Shown piece by piece: positions 45,032 through 53,768 of a DNA stretch of 64,000 bases (positions within the stretch are counted from its first letter, which is position 1; every line of letters starts with the position of its first letter). The notes beneath the pieces are model-generated. The model made no database searches. It was given only the letters and a program-made list of their open reading frames with translations, and was not told the origin of the DNA. The translations under genes and the position numbers were made by a program. This DNA comes from Clavibacter michiganensis (GTDB lineage Bacteria > Actinomycetota > Actinomycetes > Actinomycetales > Microbacteriaceae). Location of the stretch: positions 1,488,001-1,552,000 of the forward strand of contig NZ_CP080437.1 in NCBI RefSeq assembly GCF_021216655.1, written 5' to 3'.

Positions 45032-46263
45032 CGGGTGGGCTTCCTCGGGTTCGGGCGGCGGGTGGCGTGCGCGGCGTCGGCGGGGACCGCGGGAGGCGGC
45101 GGCTCGGGCTGCCCCCGCCACGCCCCGCTGGCGACGTGCTTGACCATGGAGTTGAGGGTCGCGACGAGCGGCACGGCGAAGAAGGTGCCCGCGATGCCGG
45201 CGACCATGCCGCCGGCCGCCACCGAGAGCACGACCGCGAGCGGATGCACCTTGACGACCGAGCCCATGATGAGCGGCTGGAGGACGTGGCCCTCGACCTG
45301 CTGCACGAGGAGCACGATGCCGACCATGATGAGCGCCTGCGTCAGCCCGTTGTAGACGAGGGCCACGAACACGGCGAGCGTACCCGTGACGACCGCGCCG
45401 ACGATCGGGATGAACGACCCGAGGAACACCAGCACGCCGATGGGGATCGCGAGCGGCACCCCGATGATCGCGGCGCCGCCGGCGATGCCGACCGCGTCGA
45501 TGAGGGCGACGAGCACCTGCACCTTCACGAAGTTCTGCAGCGTGCTCCAGCCGGCCTTGCCCGCGCCGTCGACCGCGGGACGTGCGAGCCGCGGGAAGAG
45601 ACGCACGACCCAGCGCCACATGCCCGCGCCGTCGATGAGGATGAAGAGGGTCGAGAAGAGCACCAGCAGCACGCCCGTGAGCACGTGACCGAGCGACGAG
45701 GTGACGGAGAGGGCGCCGCTGAGGAGCGCGCCCGCGTCCCGCTGCACGGCGTCGACCGCCTGCGCGTACGCGTCGTTGAGCTGCTGCTCGGACAGCTGGA
45801 GCGGGCCGTCGGTGAGGAAGCCGCGGAGGTCGGCGTAGCGCGTGAGCGTCTGCGCGCGGAGGGAGTCGTACTGGCCGATGATCTGCGTCGTCACGAGGTA
45901 GACCAGGGCGGCGACCGCGACGATCACGCCGATCTCAGAGATCGCGACCGCCAGCCACTTGGGCACGTGGTGGCGCTGCATCCAGTTCGAGATGGGGACG
46001 AGCAGGGCCGCGAGCACGATGGCGAGGAACAGCGGGATGACCACGTACTCGAGCTGGATCACGAGCCACGCCACGACCCCGAGCACGCCCAGGATGAGGA
46101 GCACCCGCCACGCCCACGCGCCCGCGATGACCATCCCGGGCGGAACGGTCTCGGCGACGGTGCGCGCGACGGGCTGGACGGAGTCGATGTCGGGCTCGGC
46201 GGGCGGCTCGGCCGCGCGGGCGGCTGCCGCGGCGCGCGCGCGGGATCGCTGGCCGAAGATCAT
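45028..46263 (-). CDS. AI-2E family transporter
   Basis: A 411-residue membrane protein with about eight helices in the AI-2E (TqsA/PerM) arrangement. VLLILGVLGVVAWLVIQLEYVVIPLFLAIVLAALLVPI opens the domain; the central extracellular-facing region lies at about 130-200, and IPIVGAVVTGTLAVFVALVYNG plus VEGHVLQPLIMGSVVKVHPLAVVLSVAAGG are conserved C-terminal blocks. The substrate is unknown; members export small molecules including autoinducer-2 or act as ion antiporters. TAGACT lies 6 nt before ATG 46263. It overlaps ilvA by 4 nt. Confidence 0.93.
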   Translation of the reverse strand: MIFGQRSRARAAAAARAAEPPAEPDIDSVQPVARTVAETVPPGMVIAGAWAWRVLLILGVLGVVAWLVIQLEYVVIPLFLAIVLAALLVPISNWMQRHHVPKWLAVAISEIGVIVAVAALVYLVTTQIIGQYDSLRAQTLTRYADLRGFLTDGPLQLSEQQLNDAYAQAVDAVQRDAGALLSGALSVTSSLGHVLTGVLLVLFSTLFILIDGAGMWRWVVRLFPRLARPAVDGAGKAGWSTLQNFVKVQVLVALIDAVGIAGGAAIIGVPLAIPIGVLVFLGSFIPIVGAVVTGTLAVFVALVYNGLTQALIMVGIVLLVQQVEGHVLQPLIMGSVVKVHPLAVVLSVAAGGMVAGIAGTFFAVPLVATLNSMVKHVASGAWRGQPEPPPPAVPADAAHATRRPNPRKPTR

Positions 46264-46269
46264 GCTGGG

Positions 46270-46275
46270 AGTCTA
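46270..46275 (-). promoter_or_regulatory. Near-start -10 box (TAGACT) of the AI-2E transporter gene
   Basis: TAGACT on the minus strand, 6 nt before ATG 46263. Confidence 0.5.
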
Positions 46276-46337
46276 GGACGGGCCTTCCGTGCGGCCGCTC
46301 CCCGCCGGGCCGATGCCGCCCGGTCGGGGGTCGCCGC

Positions 46338-46343
46338 TAGCGT
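46338..46343 (+). promoter_or_regulatory. Near-start -10 box (TAGCGT) of the YcaQ-like gene
   Basis: TAGCGT ends 6 nt before ATG 46350; it is back to back with the divergent TAGACT box at 46270. Confidence 0.5.
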
Positions 46344-46349
46344 CGCACC

Positions 46350-47600
46350 ATGGCCGACACCGTCTCCCCCTCCCTCGCCCGCCGAGTGGCCCTGGGGGCG
46401 CAGGGGCTCGGCCGGCCTCATCCGGGAGCGGCCGGCACGCGGCGCCTGGCCGCGGAGATCCGGCGCCTCGGGTTGCTGCAGATCGACTCAGTCAACGTCT
46501 TCGAGCGCAGCCACCACCTGCCGATGCTCGCCCGCGTCGGGCCCTACGACCGGGCCGCGCTCGACCGGATGCTGTTCGGCGGCGGCGACGCGTACACCGA
46601 GTACTGGGCGCACCAGGCCGCCGTGCTGCCCGTCGACGACCTGCCGTTGTTCGCTTGGCGGATGGAGGCGGAGCGAGCCCGGCGGATGCGCCCCGGCTCG
46701 TGGGCGTCCGAGCACCTGCCGCTGATCGCCGAGGTCCGGGCCGAGCTCGCCCGCACCGGTCCGGTGCCCGCGAGCGCGATCGAGCACGAGTCCAACGTCC
46801 GCACGGGTCCGTGGTGGGGCTGGTCGGACGTGAAGCGCGCGCTCGAGGCGATGTTCGCGTGGGGCGAGATCGCGAGCGCCGGGCGCCGCGGGTTCGAGCG
46901 GGTCTACGGGCTCGCGGAGGACGTGCTGCCGAGCGTCGCCCTCGACCGCGAGGTGCCGGAGGAGGACGCCGTGCGGGAGCTCGTGCGCCGTGCCGCCGTC
47001 GCGCACGGCATCGGCACCGCCGCCGACCTGGGCGACTACCACCGCCTGTCCCGCGCCGCGACCGACCGCGCGCTCCGCGACCTCGCCGACGCGGGCGAGG
47101 TGCTGCCGGTCGCCGTGCCCGGCTGGGAGGGGCGCGGGAAGCCGCTGCCCGTGTGGCTGCACCGGGACGCGCGGCTGCCCCGGCGGATCCGCGGCGAGGC
47201 CCTGCTCTCCCCCTTCGACCCCGTCGTGTGGTTCCGCGAGCGCGCGCTCCGCCTCTTCGACCTGCACTACCGGATCGAGATCTACACGCCGGCCGCGCAG
47301 CGCGTGCACGGCTACTACGTGCTGCCGGTGCTGGTGGACGACGAGATCGTCGCGCGGGTGGACCTCAAGAGCGACCGGCAGGCGGGCGTGCTGCGCGTGC
47401 AGGCGTCATGGATCGAGGGGCGGCACGATCCCGCGGCCGTCGCGGAGCGCATCGCACCGCTGCTCGAGCGGGCCGCCGCGTGGCAGGGGCTGGAGCGCGT
47501 GGGCGTCGTCGACCGCGGCACGCTCGCGCCGGCGCTGCGAGCGCACCTTCCGGCGATCGCGGCCGGCGCCCTGGACGCTGCGGTGGATCCCGCCGGGTGA
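46350..47600 (+). CDS. YcaQ-type (HTH_42) DNA glycosylase
   Basis: A 416-residue protein of the winged-helix HTH_42 family. LGLLQIDSVNVFERSHHLPM contains Q44-I-D46, the Q-x-D catalytic motif of the YcaQ group, which unhooks DNA interstrand cross-links; the AlkZ group has Q-x-Q instead. YTEYWAHQAAVLPVDDLPLFAWRM, GPWWGWSDVKRALEAMFAWGEI and LLSPFDPVVWFRERALRLFDLHYRIEIYTPA complete the family pattern (three winged helices and a C-terminal barrel). It therefore probably repairs alkylation or cross-link damage. The start is set by the near-start box and a conserved N terminus. Confidence 0.88.
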   Translation: MADTVSPSLARRVALGAQGLGRPHPGAAGTRRLAAEIRRLGLLQIDSVNVFERSHHLPMLARVGPYDRAALDRMLFGGGDAYTEYWAHQAAVLPVDDLPLFAWRMEAERARRMRPGSWASEHLPLIAEVRAELARTGPVPASAIEHESNVRTGPWWGWSDVKRALEAMFAWGEIASAGRRGFERVYGLAEDVLPSVALDREVPEEDAVRELVRRAAVAHGIGTAADLGDYHRLSRAATDRALRDLADAGEVLPVAVPGWEGRGKPLPVWLHRDARLPRRIRGEALLSPFDPVVWFRERALRLFDLHYRIEIYTPAAQRVHGYYVLPVLVDDEIVARVDLKSDRQAGVLRVQASWIEGRHDPAAVAERIAPLLERAAAWQGLERVGVVDRGTLAPALRAHLPAIAAGALDAAVDPAG

Positions 47601-47610
47601 AGCGCGGCCG

Positions 47611-48177
47611 CTAGAACTGCACGCGCGGCGGCTCGGCGATGGACGCGAGGCTCGAGACCTCGTAGAAGTCCCGCTCGCCGAAGCCCAGCCCGCGCACGAA
47701 GAGCGTGTTCGGGAACTGCGTGATCTTGGTGTTCAGCTCGCGCACGCCGCCGTTGTAGAAGCGGCGCGACGCCTGGATCCGGTCCTCGGTGTCCACCAGC
47801 TCCCCCTGCAGCTGCAGGAACGTCTGGCTCGTCTGCAGCTGCGGGTACGCCTCGGCGACCGCGAACAGCGACTTCATCGCGCCCTGCAGGCGCTCCTCGG
47901 CCCTGCTCGCCTCCGCGGGGCTCGCGGCGCTGATCGTCTCGGTGCGCGCGGACGCCACCTTCTCGAACACCTTCTGCTCGTGGTTGGCGAAGCCCTTGAC
48001 CGACTCGATGATGGTCGGCAGCAGGTCCGCGCGCCTCTTCAGCTGCACCGTGATGTCGCTCCACGCCTCGTCCACACGGACGTTGAGTGTGACGAGGGCG
48101 TTGTACGTGGCCCAGAGGTAGATGCCGACGAGAACTGCCAGGAGCACGACGACTCCGAGCGCGATCCACAATTCCAT
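47611..48177 (-). CDS. LemA family protein
   Basis: A 188-residue membrane-anchored protein. One N-terminal helix (about 4-26, WIALGVVVLLAVLVGIYLW) is followed by the LemA helical bundle: YNALVTLNVRVDEAWSDITVQLKRRADLLPTIIESVKGF, then SRFYNGGVRELN-like ASRRFYNGGVRELNTKITQFP. LemA proteins are of unclear function and often accompany TPM or protease genes. The start ATG at 48177 is close to the end of the upstream GH1-like gene (stop at 48180-48182); TAGGAT lies 7 nt upstream inside that gene, so it can also be transcribed on its own. Confidence 0.92.
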   Translation of the reverse strand: MELWIALGVVVLLAVLVGIYLWATYNALVTLNVRVDEAWSDITVQLKRRADLLPTIIESVKGFANHEQKVFEKVASARTETISAASPAEASRAEERLQGAMKSLFAVAEAYPQLQTSQTFLQLQGELVDTEDRIQASRRFYNGGVRELNTKITQFPNTLFVRGLGFGERDFYEVSSLASIAEPPRVQF

Positions 48178-48179
48178 GC

Positions 48180-49682
48180 TCAGGATCCTACGCGCGGGCC
48201 CGGGGAGGACCCGGGGTACGCGGGGCCCGCGCACCCGTTCTGGGGGCGTCGTCCGGCGGCTGTGTCAGCGCGCTCGCGCAGGGTGTCGCGGAGGAAGCGG
48301 TAAGAGGAGCGGGGCGTGCGGTCGCCGGTGCGCGGATCCACGTGGACGAGGCCGCGCGGTGCCGCGCGCCCGGCCTCCCACTCGAACCCGTCGAGGAGGC
48401 TGCCGGCGACGACGGCCTCGATCCGCACGCCCTCGGCCTGCCCGCCCGGCGCGACCGCGGCGAGCGCCTGCACGAGGTGGTCGGAGATCGAGTGGGCGCG
48501 GCGCGGGTCCCGACGGGAGCCGTCGCGGTCGTCCACCTGCTCGGGGTGCGCGGCGTCGAGGCCCGAGAGCACGACCGGCGGCAGGGCGTCGCCGTAGCGC
48601 GCGCGGAGGTCGGCGAGCACGGCGGGCACGAGGTCGGGCGCGACGGGGTGGCCGTCGAGGGAGGAGGGGTGGTCGGCCCAGGGCAGCTCGGTGAACGGGA
48701 TCGCGGTGGATCCGGCGACGAGGCGCGGCACGGCGGCGACGCGGATCGGGTCGGCGAGCGCGACGCCGTAGTGGTCGAGCGGCTGGCCGATGACGCGGAG
48801 GTCGGCCGGGTCAACGCGCCCGAGCCGCTCGAAGGCCTCGGCATGCGGACCGGTGAGGTCCGGGTAGCGGCCGAGGAGCACGGCGTCGGCGAAGAGGTCC
48901 TGGTGCAGGGCGCGCGCCACGAGGGCGGCGGCGCGGTCGTCGTCGTCCGCGGAGGCGGCCTCGACGATGCGATGGGCGTTCACGATGCCGACGCGGGCCG
49001 CGGAGCGCGAGCCGCGGATCGCCTCGACGGCGAGTCCGTGGGCGAGCAGCTGGTGGTGCACGGTGGGGAGCGCGTCGAGCCCGAGGCGGGATCCGGGCGC
49101 GTGCGTGCCGGTGACGTGGCCGCCCATCGTCGTGAGCGCAGGCGTCCGGAGCGTGACCCAGTCGGGCACGCGGTCCGCGAGCGCCTCCGCGGCGAGGTAG
49201 GCGAGGTCGCCGAAGCGGAGCGCGGTGTCGCGGTGGAGCCAGCCGCCGCGATCCTGCAGCTCGACGGGCAGGTCATGGTCGTGCAGGGCGGCGCGGGGGC
49301 GGATCCCCGCGGCCAGCAGCGCGTCGACCAGCTCGTCGTAGAACGCGATGCCCTCGCGGCGGAGGCCCCCGCGCGCCTCGGGCTGGATCCTCGACCAGGA
49401 GAGGGAGAAGGAGAGGACGTCGACGCCGAGCTCGGTCGCGAGCGCGACGTCCTCCCGGTACCTCTCCATGTGCCGGGCGCCGCGCTCCGGGTCGCTGCCG
49501 TCGGCCACCGCGCCGGGCCGTCGGGCGAACGCGTCCCACACGGACTCGGTTCGGCCGCCCTCGTGCGCGCGGCCCTCGACCTTGGTCGCGCTCGTGCTCA
49601 CCCCGATGCGCGAGCCGCCCGCGAGGAGACCCGCCAGCTCGGTCGGCGTCGGGCGGTCGGGGGCGGTGTCACGAGGGGTCAC
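48180..49682 (-). CDS. GH1-fold protein lacking both catalytic glutamate motifs
   Basis: A 500-residue protein with the glycoside hydrolase family 1 frame: GVSTSATKVEGRAHEGGRTESVWDAF, RYREDVALATELGVDVLSFSLSWSRIQPE, the substrate strand ALHDHDLPVELQDRGGWLHRDT, and near the end DGFEWEAGRAAPRGLVHVD. However the acid/base motif T-L/F-N-E-P is replaced by TLRTP (in WVTLRTPALTTMGGHV), and the nucleophile motif I/V-T-E-N-G is replaced by VVLSGLDAAH. The catalytic histidine/tryptophan strand also reads LHDHD rather than YHWD. It is therefore probably a non-hydrolytic carbohydrate-binding or regulatory relative. The frame is open throughout, so this is not simple decay. GTG at 49680-49682 has GATACT 7 nt upstream. 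Confidence 0.85.
   Translation of the reverse strand: MTPRDTAPDRPTPTELAGLLAGGSRIGVSTSATKVEGRAHEGGRTESVWDAFARRPGAVADGSDPERGARHMERYREDVALATELGVDVLSFSLSWSRIQPEARGGLRREGIAFYDELVDALLAAGIRPRAALHDHDLPVELQDRGGWLHRDTALRFGDLAYLAAEALADRVPDWVTLRTPALTTMGGHVTGTHAPGSRLGLDALPTVHHQLLAHGLAVEAIRGSRSAARVGIVNAHRIVEAASADDDDRAAALVARALHQDLFADAVLLGRYPDLTGPHAEAFERLGRVDPADLRVIGQPLDHYGVALADPIRVAAVPRLVAGSTAIPFTELPWADHPSSLDGHPVAPDLVPAVLADLRARYGDALPPVVLSGLDAAHPEQVDDRDGSRRDPRRAHSISDHLVQALAAVAPGGQAEGVRIEAVVAGSLLDGFEWEAGRAAPRGLVHVDPRTGDRTPRSSYRFLRDTLRERADTAAGRRPQNGCAGPAYPGSSPGPRVGS
48185..48190 (-). promoter_or_regulatory. Near-start -10 box (TAGGAT) of lemA
   Basis: TAGGAT on the minus strand, 7 nt before ATG 48177, inside the last codons of the GH1-like gene. 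Confidence 0.45.
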
Positions 49683-49784
49683 CTGAGCCAGTATCGGGCA
49701 CCGACGGCGCACACCCCGCGCACCGGTGCCGGGCACTCGGCGCACAGGTTCCCGTACCACTTCCGTCACGGTCGGTGCGTGCGG

Positions 49785-49813
49785 TTGACACGCCCGGATG
49801 CACCCGCCTGAAT
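49785..49813 (+). promoter_or_regulatory. Candidate sigma-70 type promoter of the Ig-like membrane protein gene
   Basis: TTGACA at 49785-49790 and CTGAAT at 49808-49813 are separated by 17 nt. The predicted start of transcription lies within a few bases of GTG 49823. Confidence 0.45.
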
Positions 49814-49822
49814 GGACGCACG

Positions 49823-52117
49823 GTGCAGCGATTGGCGAGGAACGAGGATCGTCCGTCCACGGGGGGTGGAGCGGGCGGTGTCCGTCGATCCCGGCAGCGG
49901 ATCGTCCGCACGGCCTCGGTGCTCCTGCTGCTCGCGGCGCTCACCGCCGGCGGCACGGTCGCCGCCTCCGCCGCCACCGGCACCCCGCCCCCCACGCCGA
50001 GCCCGGTCCCGTCCGGCGCGCCGGCACCCGCCCCGACCGTGGAGACGCCGGCCTTCTCGACCGACGGCGCGATCGCGGTCACCGGCACCCGGCCCGCGGG
50101 CGCCGACGTGCAGGTCACCATCGCGAGCGTGCCCGCCGCCGTCGCGCTCCCGTCCTCCACCACCTGGCGCGCGACCGCGACCGGCGTCCCGGACGGGCAG
50201 AGCCAGGTGCGCGTCACCGCGGGAGGGCAGGAGGCCACCGCCACCGCGTCCGTCCTGCGCGCCCCCGGCGTCAACAGCTTCTCCGTCGTGACCACCGGCC
50301 TCGTCAGCGGCACCGGCTACCCGGGCGCCACCGTGGACGCGCGCTCGGGATCCGCCGTCTGCCGCGCCACCGTGGGCGCCTCGAGCACGTGGGCCTGCCT
50401 CCTCGCCCCGCCGCCGCCCTCCGGCACCGGCGTCCCGGTCACCGCGACGCAGACCACGCCGTGGAGCTCGGGCACGCCCGCCGTCGGACGCGGCACGGGC
50501 AGCTTCGACACGACGGCCCCCGGCGCCGCGGTCATCACGGCCCCCGCGGCGGGAGCGACGGTCGAGGGCACGGGGATCACGATCTCCGGCACCTCCGACG
50601 AGGACGGCACCCTGGTGCGCGCCTACCTGTCGGGCTACGGCGACGCCGCGTGCCAGGCGCAGGTCGCCGGCGGCCGCTGGTCGTGCACGACCGGAACGCT
50701 GCCGCCCGGGCCGCTCGGGATCACGGCGACGGTCACGGATCCGCTCGGCAACATCAGCACGCTGGCAGCCGAGGTCGACGTCACGGTCGCGACGCCCGCC
50801 TCCTCGCCCACCCCGGGCGCGACCACACCTCCCGCGAGCCCCACGCCCGAGGCCACCAGCTCGCCCGAGGGCACGCAGGCGGCTCCCGCGCCCGGATCCG
50901 GTTCCGGCGGCGGCGGCGGCGGCGCGACCGGCACCGCGCCCGGACCGGACGGTGCACCCGGATCCGGATCCGCGCCAGCTGCCGCCGCACCCGGCACCTG
51001 GAACGCGCCCACGCGCTTCGGGACGTCGCTCCAGCCGCTGCCCGCCGCGTTCACCGACGGCCGCGGCCTCCTCCCGCTCCTCCTCGCGCTCGGCGCCGTG
51101 CTGCTCGTCACCCTCCCCGCCCTCCTCCTCCGCGGGGCGCTCGTCGCGCGCTTCGGCGGCCGCCACCGCGCGGCGGAGGACGTGACGCCGCTGCGGATCG
51201 TGCCCCGCGGCGACGCCGGCGCCCTCACGACCCGGGCCGCGGCCGCCGCCTTCACGGACTCGGCCGCGACGACCGGCCAGCTGCGCATCGTGCCGGGCCG
51301 GCTCGACTCCGCGCCCATCCCCGTGCCCGCCCGCCGGGAGCCCGCGCCGACGCTCCTCGGAGCGCGACCCGCGCGCGAGCCCGGCCGCGCCGGTCGCTGG
51401 AGCGCCGCCGCGGCGGCCCTCGCCCTCGCCGCCGCGCTGGCCGCGCTCTCGCTGCCCGTGGGATCCGACCCCAACGCCGTCCGCCTCTTCCTCGCCGCCC
51501 TCGTGGGCCTCGCCGTCGTCAACGGCGTCGGCGTGGTCGCCGTCGCCGCGATGGCCGGACGCGTCGGCGCGGGACCCGCCCGCGTGCGCGCCGTGCCCGC
51601 CCTCCTCGTCCTGTCGGCGACCGCCGTGCTCGCGTCGCGGGCGTTCGGGCTGGCCCCGCCCATCGTCATCGGCCAGGTCCTCGGCCTCGTCGCCGACGAC
51701 CGCGACGACCGGTCACGCGCCCGCCTCGCGCTCGTGCAGTCCGGGTCGCTCGCGACGCTCGGCCTCCTGGCATGGATCCTCTACGGCTTCGTCCCCGCGG
51801 ACGGCGCCATGTGGCCGCAGCTGGCGAACGAGCTGCTCAGCGTGGTCACCCTCGCCTCGCTCAGCTCCGCCGCCCTCGCGCTCGCGCCCGTCTCCCTCGT
51901 GCTCGGCCGCTCGCTGCTGCTGCGCTCCCTGCCGCTCTGGGCCGTCGTCAGCGTCGCCGTGCTCACGCTCGCGTTCGCCGCGGTCGCCACGACCGCGAGC
52001 GGGGTGCCTGCCGAGGTCTGGATCACCGCCCTCGTCGTCGCCGGGGCGTTCGCCGCGGTGAGCGTCGCCGTGTGGCTCTGGATCCGCGTGGTCGAGCCCT
52101 CGCTCCAGCGCCTGTAG
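49823..52117 (+). CDS. Large secreted/membrane protein with Ig-like repeats and C-terminal multi-helix membrane domain
   Basis: A 764-residue protein of unknown function. A signal peptide (RIVRTASVLLLLAALTAGGTVAASA) leads to a Pro/Thr-rich linker and two to three Ig-like domains (about 75-330; for example GTGYPGATVDARSGSAVCRATV and VTDPLGNISTLAAEVDVTV). A low-complexity Pro/Ser/Gly stretch follows, including a run of glycines (about 345-400). The C-terminal half holds about eight membrane helices (GLLPLLLALGAVLLVTLPALLL and later). It may display adhesive domains on the surface while anchored by the membrane part. GTG 49823 was preferred over 49775 because a promoter lies between them. Confidence 0.7.
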   Translation: MQRLARNEDRPSTGGGAGGVRRSRQRIVRTASVLLLLAALTAGGTVAASAATGTPPPTPSPVPSGAPAPAPTVETPAFSTDGAIAVTGTRPAGADVQVTIASVPAAVALPSSTTWRATATGVPDGQSQVRVTAGGQEATATASVLRAPGVNSFSVVTTGLVSGTGYPGATVDARSGSAVCRATVGASSTWACLLAPPPPSGTGVPVTATQTTPWSSGTPAVGRGTGSFDTTAPGAAVITAPAAGATVEGTGITISGTSDEDGTLVRAYLSGYGDAACQAQVAGGRWSCTTGTLPPGPLGITATVTDPLGNISTLAAEVDVTVATPASSPTPGATTPPASPTPEATSSPEGTQAAPAPGSGSGGGGGGATGTAPGPDGAPGSGSAPAAAAPGTWNAPTRFGTSLQPLPAAFTDGRGLLPLLLALGAVLLVTLPALLLRGALVARFGGRHRAAEDVTPLRIVPRGDAGALTTRAAAAAFTDSAATTGQLRIVPGRLDSAPIPVPARREPAPTLLGARPAREPGRAGRWSAAAAALALAAALAALSLPVGSDPNAVRLFLAALVGLAVVNGVGVVAVAAMAGRVGAGPARVRAVPALLVLSATAVLASRAFGLAPPIVIGQVLGLVADDRDDRSRARLALVQSGSLATLGLLAWILYGFVPADGAMWPQLANELLSVVTLASLSSAALALAPVSLVLGRSLLLRSLPLWAVVSVAVLTLAFAAVATTASGVPAEVWITALVVAGAFAAVSVAVWLWIRVVEPSLQRL

Positions 52118-52249
52118 CACCCGTCCCCCGCCGCTGTCCGGCTCCCGCGCCGCGTCTGGTGCGGATCGTCGGCCGGGGCCACACTGGGTCCGTCGCCGGC
52201 TCCGGCGACCTCGACCCGGCCCGCGCGGCCCCGACGACAGGAGTCCTGC

Positions 52250-53692
52250 ATGAGCACATCGAGCACGTCCCTCTGGGCGGCGCTCACGCGGCGGAAGCCC
52301 GTGGAGGCCATCGAGGCGGAGCCCGGCGCGGCGACCGAGGAAGGAGGCCTCACCCGCTCGCTCGGCCTCTGGCAGCTCACGGCGATCGGCGTCGGCGGGA
52401 TCATCGGCACCGGCATCTTCACGCTCGCGGGCACGGTCGCGAACCAGACCGCCGGTCCCGCGGTCCTCATCTCGTTCCTCATCGCCGGCATCGCGAGCGC
52501 GGCGGCCGCCCTCTCCTACGCGGAGTTCGCGGGCATGATCCCCAAGGCCGGATCCGCGTACACGTACGGCTACGCGGCGCTCGGCGAGATCGTCGGCTGG
52601 TTCATCGGCTGGGACCTGCTGCTGGAGTACACCGCCATCGTCGGCGTGGTCGCCATCGGCGTCTCCGGCTACGCGGGCTTCCTCCTCGACCAGCTCGGCG
52701 TCGACCTCCCCGCCTGGATGCTCGGCGCCGCCGGCACGGGAGACGGCCACGTGGTCGACCTCTTCGCCGTGATCCTCTGCCTCGGCACCGCGTTCGTCCT
52801 CACGCGCGGCATGAAGAGCGTCGGCCGCTTCGAGCTCTACCTCGTGGGACTCAAGGTCACGCTGGTGCTCGTGATCGTCGTCATCGGCTTCACGCAGATC
52901 ACCGGCGCGAACTACCAGCCGTACTTCCCGTTCGGCGCGGCCGGCGTCTTCACGGGCGCCGCCACCGTCTTCTTCGCGGTGTTCGGCTACGACGCGATGA
53001 GCACCGCGGCCGAGGAGTCGAAGGACGCGACCAAGCACATGCCGAAGGCGATCCTGCTGTCGCTCGCGATCGCGATGGTGCTCTACGTGCTCGCGACCAT
53101 CGTCCTCACGGGCATGCAGAAGTACTCCGACATCAACCCGGAGAGCGGCTTCGCGACGGCGTTCGAGTCGGTGGGCCTGCCCGCCGTGGCGAACGTGGTG
53201 GCGGTCGGCGCGATCGTCAGCGTCGTCACCGTGATGCTCACGTTCATGCTCGGGGCGTCCCGCGTGTGGTTCTCGATGAGCCGCGACGGCCTGCTGCCGA
53301 AGTGGTTCGCGGTGACCGACCGGAAGCGCAACGTGCCCACGCGCGTCACGTGGATCATCGGCATCGGCTCGGCCCTGTTCGCGGGCTTCCTGCCCATCAC
53401 CGTCGTGGCGGAGCTGACCAACATCGGGATCCTGCTGGCGTTCGTGGTGGTCTGCGCGGCCGTGATCGTGCTGCGCTACAAGCGACCGGAGATCCCGCGG
53501 GCGTTCCGGCTGCCGCTCATGCCCGTGGTGCCGATCATCGGCATCGGCTTCTCGCTGTGGCTCGTCTCGTCGCTGCCGTGGGAGACGTGGGTGCGGTTCG
53601 CGGTGTGGCTCGTCATCGGCCTCGTGATCTACCTCACCTACTCGCGGCGCAACTCGGTGCTCGCCGCGGACAGCCCGCGCAACCGGCGCTGA
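52250..53692 (+). CDS. APC-superfamily amino acid permease (cationic amino acid transporter-like)
   Basis: A 480-residue permease with about 12 helices. LGLWQLTAIGVGGIIGTGIFTLAGTVAN is the first helix, SYAEFAGMIPKAGSAYTYGYAALGEIVGWFIGWDLLLEY and FFAVFGYDAMSTAAEESKDATKHMP are typical of the CAT/YfnA branch. It should transport an amino acid. RBS CAGGAG precedes ATG 52250. An 8-bp inverted repeat (GTCGCCGG/CCGGCGAC, 52192-52209) lies in the leader, after a CACACT box. Confidence 0.93.
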   Translation: MSTSSTSLWAALTRRKPVEAIEAEPGAATEEGGLTRSLGLWQLTAIGVGGIIGTGIFTLAGTVANQTAGPAVLISFLIAGIASAAAALSYAEFAGMIPKAGSAYTYGYAALGEIVGWFIGWDLLLEYTAIVGVVAIGVSGYAGFLLDQLGVDLPAWMLGAAGTGDGHVVDLFAVILCLGTAFVLTRGMKSVGRFELYLVGLKVTLVLVIVVIGFTQITGANYQPYFPFGAAGVFTGAATVFFAVFGYDAMSTAAEESKDATKHMPKAILLSLAIAMVLYVLATIVLTGMQKYSDINPESGFATAFESVGLPAVANVVAVGAIVSVVTVMLTFMLGASRVWFSMSRDGLLPKWFAVTDRKRNVPTRVTWIIGIGSALFAGFLPITVVAELTNIGILLAFVVVCAAVIVLRYKRPEIPRAFRLPLMPVVPIIGIGFSLWLVSSLPWETWVRFAVWLVIGLVIYLTYSRRNSVLAADSPRNRR

Positions 53693-53710
53693 CCGGCGGC
53701 CGTACGACGA

Positions 53711-53750
53711 CAGGGGCGCCGCCCACCTCACGAGGTGGGCGGCGCCCCTG
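53711..53750. terminator. Long bidirectional hairpin after the permease gene
   Basis: A perfect 19-bp stem (53711-53729 with 53732-53750) with only 2 nt between arms, located between two convergent genes. It is the longest perfect inverted repeat I found in the window and has no T run. Confidence 0.78.
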
Positions 53751-53768
53751 CTGCATGTCGCCTGCGGG

